17,931 bases of DNA from Clostridiales bacterium (GTDB taxonomy: Bacteria; Bacillota; Clostridia; TANB77; CAG-508). Below are positions 1 to 7,501 of this stretch, piece after piece (within the stretch, counting starts at the first letter, position 1; each line of letters opens with the position of its first letter). Position numbers and translations under genes: made by a program. The stretch is taken from positions 1 through 17,931 of the forward strand of contig SFKS01000020.1 of assembly GCA_004554705.1 (NCBI GenBank), given 5' to 3'. Below the pieces are notes generated by a model, which was not told the origin of the DNA, searched no databases, and saw only the letters and a program-made list of their open reading frames with translations.

Positions 1-1539
1 TTAGAAGAGGAAGATACCCCTGAGGTATATCCAAAAGAATTAAGTAATCCGGATTTAGAAAAAACATATATTGGATTATTATTAGACAATCCTAAGTCAA
101 TTGTTAAGTACTATTTTTTACATAAAATTTGTTATTTTGAAGATCCTGAATTGTTAAATATATATAAGAGTGTGCTATTTACAGAGGGAGGAAGATATAC
201 ACCAGAAATCGCAAAAAAGGATTTTAATTTTGCAAGAATTACAGATAAAACAGATGATTTTAAATATGATTTAAAGGCTAGTGTTCATGATAAAGATTAT
301 GATATGGAAAAAATATATGTTGAATTAATGAAGCTGTTTATTATTAGAAAAAAGTTTTTGGAAATACCAATTAAGGAAATGCAAGATAAAATTGTAGAAA
401 TAACAAATTATAAACTATATGATAAGATGTCAATAGAGGAAGTAGAAGCTGCAATAAATCAGGTTACAGTAACAGGGAAATTCAAGTCAGCAATATTAAA
501 TAAAGGGCTTACTCAATTTTTAGAAGAGGGTGCAAATAATTTAACACAAGGTTTAGAAATGCCATTTCCTATTCTAACTAGTGTCTTTAAAGGAATTAGA
601 AAAGGTGAAACAATGGCTTTTGCGATGCCATCGAACGCTGGTAAAAGTAGATTTACCATTAATATGGTTGCATATACTGCATTAGTACATAAGAAGAAAG
701 TTTTAATAATTTCAAATGAAATGTCAGAAGAGAAAATGAAACTTTGTTTAATAACTACTATTCTAAACAATCCAGAAATACAAAAAATTCATGGTCAAAA
801 GTTAAAAAAATCAGAAGGAGAATTATTGTCATTTAAGTTTCGTCCAGATAATCCTAGTTTAGTTGAAGTAGATGAAAATGGGTTTGTTGTAAAAAAGGAA
901 AATGAAACTCAAAAGCAGTTCGTTAAAAGGCTTCAAGAAGTATCTGCTGAATTCAATCAAGTTATAAAAGCAACTGAATGGATAAATAAAGAAATAGATA
1001 ATTCAATTTATTTTGTAAACATTACAGATCATACAAATGAAGAATTACAAAAAGTAATAATCAATTATTATTATAAAGAAAAAATTCAATATGTTTTTTA
1101 TGATACTCTAAAAACTGATACTGCTAATATAGGAATAGGTGAAGAAATAAAAAGAACTGCTACAATTTTATCAAATATAGCACAAAATTTTGAAATTTTT
1201 ATATTCTCGACACTCCAATTAGCAGAAACTTCTACTGCACCTGTAAATTTAACAATAAATGATTTGGCAGTAAGCAGGACTGTAAAAGAAGTATTAGATA
1301 CATTGTGTTTGGTAAAGCAAATTAATAGAGAAGATTATGATAAGTATGAATATTCCTTAAATGAAGTTGATACAAAATTCTTTGATTTGAAAAAATATGA
1401 CGACCCTGATGTTAGATATTATGCTTGTGTAGTGGATAAAAATAGGGCTGGTGCAAAGCCTACTTTACTATTTAGATTAAACTTAGCATATAACAGTTGG
1501 GAGGAATTAGGATATCTAAAGTTGAAACATGGTGATTAA
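1..1539 (+). CDS. DnaB-family replicative helicase-like ATPase (5' end outside window)
   Basis: Frame 1 is open from the first base, so the gene starts upstream and the TTG at 151 is internal. The first ~60 visible codons (YIGLLLDNP, then FEDPELLNIYKS) resemble the DnaB N-terminal domain. A RecA-like C-terminal domain follows, with a Walker A-type loop AMPSNAGKS at nt 622-648, a Walker B-like stretch VFYDTLKTD near nt 1090-1116, FSTLQLAE in the place of DnaB's SQLNR segment, and KNRAGAKP near the end, comparable with DnaB KNRNGPTG. The first Walker A glycine is Ala, as in several DnaB proteins. A long charged insertion after IISNEMSEEK (nt ~709-1000) is unusual. The likely activity is ATP-driven DNA unwinding. 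Whether it is the chromosomal replicative helicase or one of a phage or mobile element cannot be told from one side. Family is confident, exact role is not. Confidence 0.75.
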   Translation, partial: LEEEDTPEVYPKELSNPDLEKTYIGLLLDNPKSIVKYYFLHKICYFEDPELLNIYKSVLFTEGGRYTPEIAKKDFNFARITDKTDDFKYDLKASVHDKDYDMEKIYVELMKLFIIRKKFLEIPIKEMQDKIVEITNYKLYDKMSIEEVEAAINQVTVTGKFKSAILNKGLTQFLEEGANNLTQGLEMPFPILTSVFKGIRKGETMAFAMPSNAGKSRFTINMVAYTALVHKKKVLIISNEMSEEKMKLCLITTILNNPEIQKIHGQKLKKSEGELLSFKFRPDNPSLVEVDENGFVVKKENETQKQFVKRLQEVSAEFNQVIKATEWINKEIDNSIYFVNITDHTNEELQKVIINYYYKEKIQYVFYDTLKTDTANIGIGEEIKRTATILSNIAQNFEIFIFSTLQLAETSTAPVNLTINDLAVSRTVKEVLDTLCLVKQINREDYDKYEYSLNEVDTKFFDLKKYDDPDVRYYACVVDKNRAGAKPTLLFRLNLAYNSWEELGYLKLKHGD

Positions 1540-1544
1540 TATTA

Positions 1545-1585
1545 AAAAGGCACATTTCCAGCTTACAAGTAGGGATGTGCCTTTT
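1545..1585. terminator. Bidirectional rho-independent terminator
   Basis: An 11-bp perfect inverted repeat (AAAAGGCACAT / ATGTGCCTTTT) surrounds a 19-nt loop. It lies six bases after the helicase stop and 13 bases before the end of the convergent BofC-C-like gene. A/T runs flank both arms, so it can stop transcription from either side. Confidence 0.85.
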
Positions 1586-1598
1586 AATGAATTGCTCT

Positions 1599-2180
1599 CT
1601 ATTCAAAATCCTCAAGTGATTTTTTCAATTCTTTATTTCCATATACTTTTATGCCATTTTTTAAATTTTTTATATCTATTTCTGATAAATATTTGGTTTG
1701 TATACCTGTTTCTATTATAGTTTCTTTAATATTTCCATATTTATCCAATTTGTACACTATAATTTCTCCTTCAACATCTTTTAGTAGAAAATGCTCATCA
1801 CAGAAGTCATTAATTTCTTTATATACAACTATTTCATTGGGTGTGAATTTTTGTATCTCCCATCCTACATATTCTATTTGTAATTCTGATTCATTCTTGT
1901 TTATTAACTTTTCCTTTATTTTCTGCTCTTCTTGTACTAAATGTTTGCAATTATTGTAGTATTTTTTTTCTATTATTTTAGTATTTGGAGTAGTTTTAAA
2001 TTCGCTACTACTAGTTTCTGTAAGAAGGTCTTTTGCTTCATTTATTATATTTTCATTTCTATTGAATTCTGTTTCAAATGCTATCTGCTCGTTTATGTTT
2101 TTTAATTTATTCAAATATATTCCTAAGAGGAAGCTCACAGTTAAGGCTAATATTAATACTAAAACAATATATTTTTTCAT
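1599..2180 (-). CDS. Membrane-anchored protein with BofC-C-like domain
   Basis: The 193-residue protein has one N-terminal hydrophobic helix (about residues 5-24, YIVLVLILALTVSFLLGIYL), a charged and probably coiled middle, and a C-terminal domain from about residue 115. That domain (VVYKEINDFCDEHFLLKD, GEIIVYKLDKYG, NLKNGIKVYGNKEL) looks like the C-terminal domain of BofC-type proteins. BofC is a forespore intermembrane inhibitor of SpoIVB signalling in Bacillus. Clostridial proteins sharing only this domain have unproven roles. The ATG at 2180 is preferred because GGTGAT lies six bases upstream, while the in-frame GTG at 2189 overlaps that SD. It follows comEC by about 60 bases and ends at a shared terminator. 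Assignment rests on pattern recognition only. Confidence 0.6.
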   Translation of the reverse strand: MKKYIVLVLILALTVSFLLGIYLNKLKNINEQIAFETEFNRNENIINEAKDLLTETSSSEFKTTPNTKIIEKKYYNNCKHLVQEEQKIKEKLINKNESELQIEYVGWEIQKFTPNEIVVYKEINDFCDEHFLLKDVEGEIIVYKLDKYGNIKETIIETGIQTKYLSEIDIKNLKNGIKVYGNKELKKSLEDFE

Positions 2181-2226
2181 TTTTATCACCAGTTTTATAA
2201 TAACCAGTTTCTACAGAATTATACTA

Positions 2227-2235
2227 ATTATACCA
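2227..2235 (-). promoter_or_regulatory. Possible extended -10 promoter for the BofC-C-like gene
   Basis: The gap between comEC and the next gene contains TGGTATAAT on the minus strand (TGnTATAAT, the extended -10 form). I see no good -35. It could give this gene transcription independent of comEC. Confidence 0.35.
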
Positions 2236-2243
2236 TTTTGTTT

Positions 2244-2999
2244 TTATTTGTTTTGTTGATTTCCTTGTATAAATCTATATACTTTAAAATTTTTGCCATT
2301 ACTTTTTATTATAATTTCTCCGCTTTCATCTGTTCTATAAACATTGCAGTTTATTTCTTCTAACCTTTTTAGAACTTCAGTGCTAGGATGTCCGAATTTA
2401 TTATTTTCTCCTACTCCTATAAGGGCAAGTTTAGGCTGTACTGTTTTTAAAAAGTCCATTGTAGAAGAAGTTTTTGATCCATGATGTGCGATCTTAATTA
2501 TTGTTGATTGTAACTCTTCTCTACTATGTGTTTTTAAAATTTCCTCTTCTGCTATTTGTTCTATATCTCCTGTAAATAATATATTGAAGTTTTTATAGCA
2601 TATCTTTGCAACTATAGAATTATTATTACATGGATTTTCTTTTACATAAGTTGAGCTCCCTGGCCACAATATTTTTATATAAACATCTTTGTCTACATTT
2701 ATTATATCTCCTGCTTTTATTAATAATATATTTACTTTTTCTTTATGTGCTACTTTTACTACTTCTTCCAGTTCTTGGCAATTTTCTACTTGTCTACTAA
2801 TTACAATATTTTCAACATTCAACTTTTCCATTATTTCGGTTGCTTTTTTGCAGTGGTCTGAATCAAAATGTGATATCATTAGATAATCTATATTTTTAAT
2901 TTTTCTATCTAATAAATACTTTGTTATTACCTTTTCTTGCTCCCCTGTATCAATTACAACATTTTTTTTAGAAGGTGTTGTAATTACAGTACAGTCTCC
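2244..2999 (-). pseudogene. comEC: ComEC C-terminal metallo-beta-lactamase domain (out of frame with the rest of comEC)
   Basis: This is the downstream part of comEC, displaced into the +1 frame. Reading from GGA at 2999 restores the signature QGDC, then VVIDTGE, the metal-binding HFDSDH, FTGDIEQ and IAHHGSKTS, and the closing GHPS. These are the normal motifs of the nuclease-like beta-lactamase domain at the end of ComEC. There is no SD in front of the internal ATG at 2879, and starting there would discard the VDVGQGD and DTGE motifs, so this is not an independent gene. It is made only if ribosomes shift frame at 3000, or if the extra base is a sequence error. All catalytic motifs are intact, arguing for a recent lesion, an error or a functional shift rather than old decay. 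Confidence 0.8.
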
Positions 3000-4629
3000 G
3001 CTGTCCTACATCTACAAAATGTATTTTGAAATTTTGAGAAATTGGATTTACTAATATTCCACTAAGAATAATTATAATAAGAATATAACTTATATATCTT
3101 TTTTTAGCTAAATACTGGTTTTTCTGATTTTTTCTTGATAATTTAAAAAAATTTAGAATTTGTTTCATCTTTGGAATTAGACTAATTTTTCTATGTAATC
3201 CTTTATAGAAGCAATATATTACTACATAACAGAAAATTACTGTGATACTACTTGGTGTTGTAATTATAACACTAGAAAATGGAATTTTTGCACTATATTC
3301 TGCAATCCAAATAAGTAGTTGTACAAAACTATATGTAAACATTGCCATAAAGTTTCCCAATTTAAATGATATTATTCCTACAAAAACATTGACATATCCA
3401 ATTAAAATTATCATTCCTGCTAATGGTACTGCAATGATGTTTGATATAATAGAAATAGTTGATACTGTGTTGAAATTCAAAACTGTTATTGGTAATACCA
3501 TTAATTGAGCTGATAGTGTCACTGCAAGCAATTTAGCAATATTCTTGTTTATGTATTTACTTAAGAATTTGAATATTGGTACATTTAGGAAAACTATACC
3601 AATTGTTCCCAAATATGATAATTGTAATCCTATATCTTTAATAGCAAATGGATTGTTCGCTAAAATGAGTATTAGTGAAATTGCTATCGAATTTAAAACA
3701 TCTGGTTTTCTATAAACTATTTTAGAAAATAGAATTATTATACTCATTATGCATGCTCTTACAACTGATGGACTAAATTGTGTTATGAACATAAATAGTA
3801 TTAGTAAAATAATGGTTACAATATGTATTCCTTTTCTTGACATCCTGCTTTTTGCTAATAAGAAGCTTATTCCTATTATAATATAAGAAACATGTGTTCC
3901 TGATATTGCTAAAATATGAGATAAACTGCTATTGCTAAAGTTCTCCCTTATTTCCTCTGGAACCTCATCTTTTTCTCCTATTAATATGCCTGTAAGCAAA
4001 CTACTTATTTTTATTGGAAAGAGTTGTTTTATTGTTTTTATTATTTTGTTTCTTATGTTATTGCTGCATTTTAATATTACATTTACACTATTCTCATTAA
4101 TTACTTGTAAATTATCTGCTTTTATTGAGCCACAAATTTTCTTTGTTTTTAGATATTCTTTATAGCTAAAGCCCTTATGATTTCTAGCCTCCTGGGGTTT
4201 TGAATATGTACCCTCTAGTCTTATCTTCATTCCATATTTCAATTTCTGTGACCAACTCTTTTTTACATACAGTATAAATCTTCTATTTTCTACCTTTATT
4301 TGATATGCATGATAATATTCTGTTTCTTGTCCTTCGCTTGTTATTATTGCATTTGTTTTTATTTTTTTTGGAATTTGTTTATAAAGATTTTCATAATTTT
4401 GATTTACTAAAATTGCATATATACTTGAAATTATTATTGTTATAAGAATTAATAAAATAGTTTTTCTTTTTTTTATGAAGAAGTAAAATGCTCGAAATTT
4501 ATGTTTTTGAATTAAATATACTAATAATGCTAAAAAAATAATTGTTATGGCTATACTTAGTTTTAAGTATAGCCCATATGTTATTCCAGCTATTGCTCCA
4601 ATTAGTATAATTACCATTGGTCTTTTTAT
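2968..4629 (-). CDS. comEC: ComEC/Rec2 DNA-uptake channel, N-terminal and membrane part (frameshifted)
   Basis: ComEC forms the inner-membrane pore for single-stranded DNA in natural transformation. This frame carries early membrane helices, the soluble OB-like region (residues ~95-160, including the motif RNHKGFSYKEYLK), and the polytopic competence domain with GILIGEKDEVP, LAISGTHVSYI and SPSVVRACIM. It ends prematurely: after HFVDVGQ the frame reads CGG AGA and stops ten codons later. The family-like frame (QGDC) resumes if base 3000 is skipped, giving about 794 residues in all. The start is unusual: AGAAGGTG sits six bases before ATA (4629), giving an N-terminus MKRPM typical of clostridial ComEC. 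The only standard codon nearby, GTG at 4638, overlaps the SD. The gene follows the SH3b gene by a few bases, so the two are co-transcribed. Confidence 0.85.
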   Translation of the reverse strand: MKRPMVIILIGAIAGITYGLYLKLSIAITIIFLALLVYLIQKHKFRAFYFFIKKRKTILLILITIIISSIYAILVNQNYENLYKQIPKKIKTNAIITSEGQETEYYHAYQIKVENRRFILYVKKSWSQKLKYGMKIRLEGTYSKPQEARNHKGFSYKEYLKTKKICGSIKADNLQVINENSVNVILKCSNNIRNKIIKTIKQLFPIKISSLLTGILIGEKDEVPEEIRENFSNSSLSHILAISGTHVSYIIIGISFLLAKSRMSRKGIHIVTIILLILFMFITQFSPSVVRACIMSIIILFSKIVYRKPDVLNSIAISLILILANNPFAIKDIGLQLSYLGTIGIVFLNVPIFKFLSKYINKNIAKLLAVTLSAQLMVLPITVLNFNTVSTISIISNIIAVPLAGMIILIGYVNVFVGIISFKLGNFMAMFTYSFVQLLIWIAEYSAKIPFSSVIITTPSSITVIFCYVVIYCFYKGLHRKISLIPKMKQILNFFKLSRKNQKNQYLAKKRYISYILIIIILSGILVNPISQNFKIHFVDVGQRRLYCNYNTF

Positions 4630-4641
4630 GCTTATCACCTT

Positions 4642-5457
4642 CTATTTTGTTACTAAATTTTTATAAATATATCCTTCATATACTGTGCTGTCTACTCCTG
4701 TGTATATAATTTTATACCATTCCTCTGTTTCTGCTATGATTTTAAATGAAGTTCCTTTAGTTAATGTTGTTACTATTTCTGAATTTGTTGAAGCTTGTTT
4801 TCTTATGTTAGCATAATCTACTGATACAAAGCCTTTTGTATTATCTACTACTGTTTCTGTATTATTGCTATTATCTGATGGTTTACTGGTTGCTGGCTGT
4901 TCTGGTTCTACAACTGTTGGTTCTGCCGGTTCTTCTGGTGTTTGAGGTGTTTCTGGTGTTTCTTCTACTGTTTTATTAATATCATTTTGTATCTTATAAG
5001 TTCTTATCCAACCTTGAATATCTCCTGATATAATATATGACCAGTTTGTTATTTGCTTTTCCACTTTAATTTCTGAGTTAATTTCAACTTGATTTATTAC
5101 TGTTGAAGTTATAACAGGTATCATATATACATTTATTTTTTCTTTTGTTTGTGCTATATTTTTATTTTCTTCAGTTACTTCTGGAGTTTCTGGTGTCTCA
5201 TTTTTATTTACATATTCTTTAAAAAGATAGCCCTGTTGATTATTATATATAACTTTATACCACTCTCCATTTTCTTCTAATATCTCTATTTCTGTTTTGT
5301 CTGAAAGAGTTGCTAATGGTGTAGAATTTTTGCTTGCCTCTGTTCTTAATACTAATCCACTTGGAGCATTAACAATTCCTGTGGTTGCAAACACACTTGT
5401 GGCAATCATTACTAAGAGTCCCAATGATAATAAAGAAATCTTTTTCAATTTTTCCAT
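4642..5457 (-). CDS. Secreted protein with three bacterial SH3 (SH3b) domains
   Basis: The 271-residue protein begins with a signal peptide (MEKLKK, hydrophobic core, cleavage likely after SVFA near residue 25). Three SH3b-like repeats follow. The first is at about 26-83 (GLVLRTEASKNSTPLATL, GEWYKVIYNNQQGYLF). A divergent second is at about 100-155 (INVYMIP, GWIRTYKI). The third is at about 208-271 (VDYANIRKQASTNSEIVTTL, EEWYKIIY, GYIYKNLV). A Pro/Glu/Thr-rich linker (about 160-205) separates the second and third. SH3b repeats usually bind peptidoglycan or peptides at the cell surface. No catalytic domain is present, so it is a binding or scaffold protein. GGGGAG eight bases before the ATG is a good SD. 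It has its own consensus promoter and lies directly before comEC. Confidence 0.8.
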   Translation of the reverse strand: MEKLKKISLLSLGLLVMIATSVFATTGIVNAPSGLVLRTEASKNSTPLATLSDKTEIEILEENGEWYKVIYNNQQGYLFKEYVNKNETPETPEVTEENKNIAQTKEKINVYMIPVITSTVINQVEINSEIKVEKQITNWSYIISGDIQGWIRTYKIQNDINKTVEETPETPQTPEEPAEPTVVEPEQPATSKPSDNSNNTETVVDNTKGFVSVDYANIRKQASTNSEIVTTLTKGTSFKIIAETEEWYKIIYTGVDSTVYEGYIYKNLVTK

Positions 5458-5462
5458 AACAA

Positions 5463-5512
5463 AATCTCCCCTTTTATGAGGAGATTATATATTTTTTTCT
5501 ATTATTTGTCAA
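5463..5512 (-). promoter_or_regulatory. Consensus sigma-A promoter with overlapping dyad at the start site and RBS
   Basis: On the minus strand TTGACA (5507-5512), a 17-base spacer and TATAAT (5484-5489) form a perfect consensus promoter for the SH3b-comEC pair. An inverted repeat, AATCTCCTC / GGGGAGATT around six bases (5463-5486), covers the end of the -10, the predicted start near 5477 and the SD. It could be a repressor operator. In read-through RNA from upstream it would form a 9-bp hairpin hiding the SD, whereas RNA begun at this promoter would lack the left arm. Confidence 0.75.
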
Positions 5513-5544
5513 GTAAAACTCGATAAGTATATTGTTTTTAATAG

Positions 5545-6669
5545 TTATTCCTTTTGCTCATAGTTTTTTTCATTTGTTTCAATATAATCATATATCATCA
5601 TTTTTATTACTGCAATTACTGGTACACCCAAGAACATTCCTAATACTCCAAAGTATGCACCTCCTATTGTTATAGAAAAAATTATCAGAATTTTACTTAT
5701 TTTTAGTGCATCCTTTAATATTTTAGGATTGATAATGTTTGCATCAATTTGCTGTAATACAATAAGTATTATTGCGACCCATATAGCTTGCATAAAACCA
5801 CCTGTAAAAATCGTTATTAGTGATGTTACAATTACTGCTATTATTGCTCCAAAATATGGTATTAAGTTAAATAGTCCAATTAAGAAACCTAGTAGTAATG
5901 CATATCTCACATTCATTATTGATAATGCTATTGACATTATTATTCCTACTACTATTGCATCTAATACTTGACCAGAAATGTATTTAAAAAATATTTCATT
6001 TCCTTTTTCAAAATAACGATTTATTCTTCTACAATTCTTTTCATTAAATAAACTGTTATTTAATCGTTTTATAAATTTTAATATCTCTCCTCTTTCTAGT
6101 AATATATATATTGAAACTACTATTGTTACAAATGTACTAAATATTCCATTTGCTATTCCTATAACCTTTTCTATATACATTGTTAAATTATCCAAATCTA
6201 ATAGTTTTGTGATATCAATTTCTTGTAACTTTGTTATAGCTTCCTGGACTATATCATTCTTCAAAATATTATCTTCTGGTAGTTCTTCTATGTATTTAAT
6301 CGCACTTTCATAATAACCTGGTAAATTTCCTGCTAGTTCTAATATACTGCTTGAAAGCATTGGAACAAGTGTCTTTACTAACAGTGCTATTATTAGTATT
6401 GCTAAAATATATGTTGTTGCAACTGATAATCCTCTTGCCTTTTTTCTTAAAATTTTGTTTTTTCTATAAAGACCTTCTATTTTTCTGCATGGTATATATA
6501 ATAAATAGGCTAAAAGCAGAGCCATTAAGAATGGCTTTATAACCTTCATTAATTCATTTAACCATCCTCCTATATCTGTAAAATTATCTAATACTTTATA
6601 TACTATAACTATTGCCACTATTAAAGTAAACCAATATAACCACTTAGTTTCATTTTTTAATTTTTTCAT
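5545..6669 (-). CDS. AI-2E (PerM/YtvI-like) family permease
   Basis: The 374-residue membrane protein has the AI-2E family layout. Two hydrophobic segments lie in the first 70 residues and a third at about 85-110. A long amphipathic extracytoplasmic stretch follows (about 120-185, GYYESAIKYIEELPED). The C-terminal membrane bundle contains GQVLDAIVVGI, LIGLFNLIPYFGA and a closing GVLGMFLGVPVIAV. Family members export autoinducer-2, move ions or act as Na+/H+ antiporters, so the substrate is unknown. I chose the ATG at 6669 because AGGAGG lies six bases upstream. This ATG overlaps the TGA of the exonuclease gene (ATGA), implying translational coupling. Confidence 0.85.
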   Translation of the reverse strand: MKKLKNETKWLYWFTLIVAIVIVYKVLDNFTDIGGWLNELMKVIKPFLMALLLAYLLYIPCRKIEGLYRKNKILRKKARGLSVATTYILAILIIALLVKTLVPMLSSSILELAGNLPGYYESAIKYIEELPEDNILKNDIVQEAITKLQEIDITKLLDLDNLTMYIEKVIGIANGIFSTFVTIVVSIYILLERGEILKFIKRLNNSLFNEKNCRRINRYFEKGNEIFFKYISGQVLDAIVVGIIMSIALSIMNVRYALLLGFLIGLFNLIPYFGAIIAVIVTSLITIFTGGFMQAIWVAIILIVLQQIDANIINPKILKDALKISKILIIFSITIGGAYFGVLGMFLGVPVIAVIKMMIYDYIETNEKNYEQKE

Positions 6670-7427
6670 GATATTCCTCCTATTTCTAACCCTATTGGGC
6701 AATGGTCACTTCCCAAAATTTTATCATATATATATGATTCTCTTATGTTTTTACTTATCCTGTTTGATGTTAAAAAATAATCTATTCTCCAGCCTACATT
6801 TTTTGCTCTTGCATTCCCCATATATGACCACCAAGTATAGCTATTTTCTCTGTTTGGGTACAAATGTCTATAGGAGTCTGTGAAGCCTGAGTTTAGTAAA
6901 TTTGTCATTTTTTCTCTTTCTTCATCTGTAAATCCTGCATTTTTTCTATTTGTTTTTGGATTCTTTAAATCTATTTCTTTATGTGCTACATTTAAATCTC
7001 CACATAGTATAACTGGTTTATCTTTATCTAAGTTTTCTAGGTACTGCTTAAATGCTTCCTCCCAAGTCATTCTATAATCTAATCTTGCAAGCTCACGACC
7101 AGAATTTGGAGTATAGCAATTTACTAAATAAAACTTTTTGAATTTTAGAGTTATTATCCTTCCTTCTTGATCATGCTCTTTTATTCCTATTCCTTTTGTT
7201 ACTTCTTCTGGTGTGTTTTTTGTAAATATTGCCGTTCCTGAATAACCTTTTCTATTCGCATAATTGAAATATTGATTATATCCTTTTAGTTCTAGTTCAA
7301 TTTGTCCCTCTTGCACTTTTGTTTCTTGAATACAAAATATGTCTGCATTAACTTCTTTAAAGAATTCCATAAAACCTTTTTTATATACTGCTCTTAAGCC
7401 ATTTACATTCCATGAAATTAATTTCAT
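6666..7427 (-). CDS. xth: Exodeoxyribonuclease III (AP endonuclease, Xth/ExoA family)
   Basis: The 253-residue protein is a typical length for the family, which cuts DNA at abasic sites and degrades 3' ends in base-excision repair. The signature motifs appear in order: SWNVNGLRA (residues 5-13), CIQETKVQ with the metal-binding Glu near 35, YTPNSG, CGDLNVAHKEIDL with the catalytic Asp/Asn, GFTDEER, SYTWWSY, GWRIDYFL, and the closing GSDHCPI with the catalytic Asp-His pair. The ATG at 7427 follows GGGAG by four bases; an in-frame TTG at 7442 lies before that SD and is rejected. It lies between the flippase and permease genes in one transcription unit and overlaps the permease start by four bases. 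Confidence 0.93.
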   Translation of the reverse strand: MKLISWNVNGLRAVYKKGFMEFFKEVNADIFCIQETKVQEGQIELELKGYNQYFNYANRKGYSGTAIFTKNTPEEVTKGIGIKEHDQEGRIITLKFKKFYLVNCYTPNSGRELARLDYRMTWEEAFKQYLENLDKDKPVILCGDLNVAHKEIDLKNPKTNRKNAGFTDEEREKMTNLLNSGFTDSYRHLYPNRENSYTWWSYMGNARAKNVGWRIDYFLTSNRISKNIRESYIYDKILGSDHCPIGLEIGGIS

Positions 7428-7501
7428 ACTTCTCCCTTTCAAATATAAATTGTATTATGTTTAGTAAAACTTTTTGTAATTTACTAGCACTTTTTATCTT
7501 T

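Noticed and set aside
2244..2879. Independent metallo-beta-lactamase gene beginning at the ATG at 2879
   Set aside because: No SD lies upstream, and this start removes the VGQGD and DTGE motifs that are encoded just before it in the same frame. It is the C-terminal domain of comEC.
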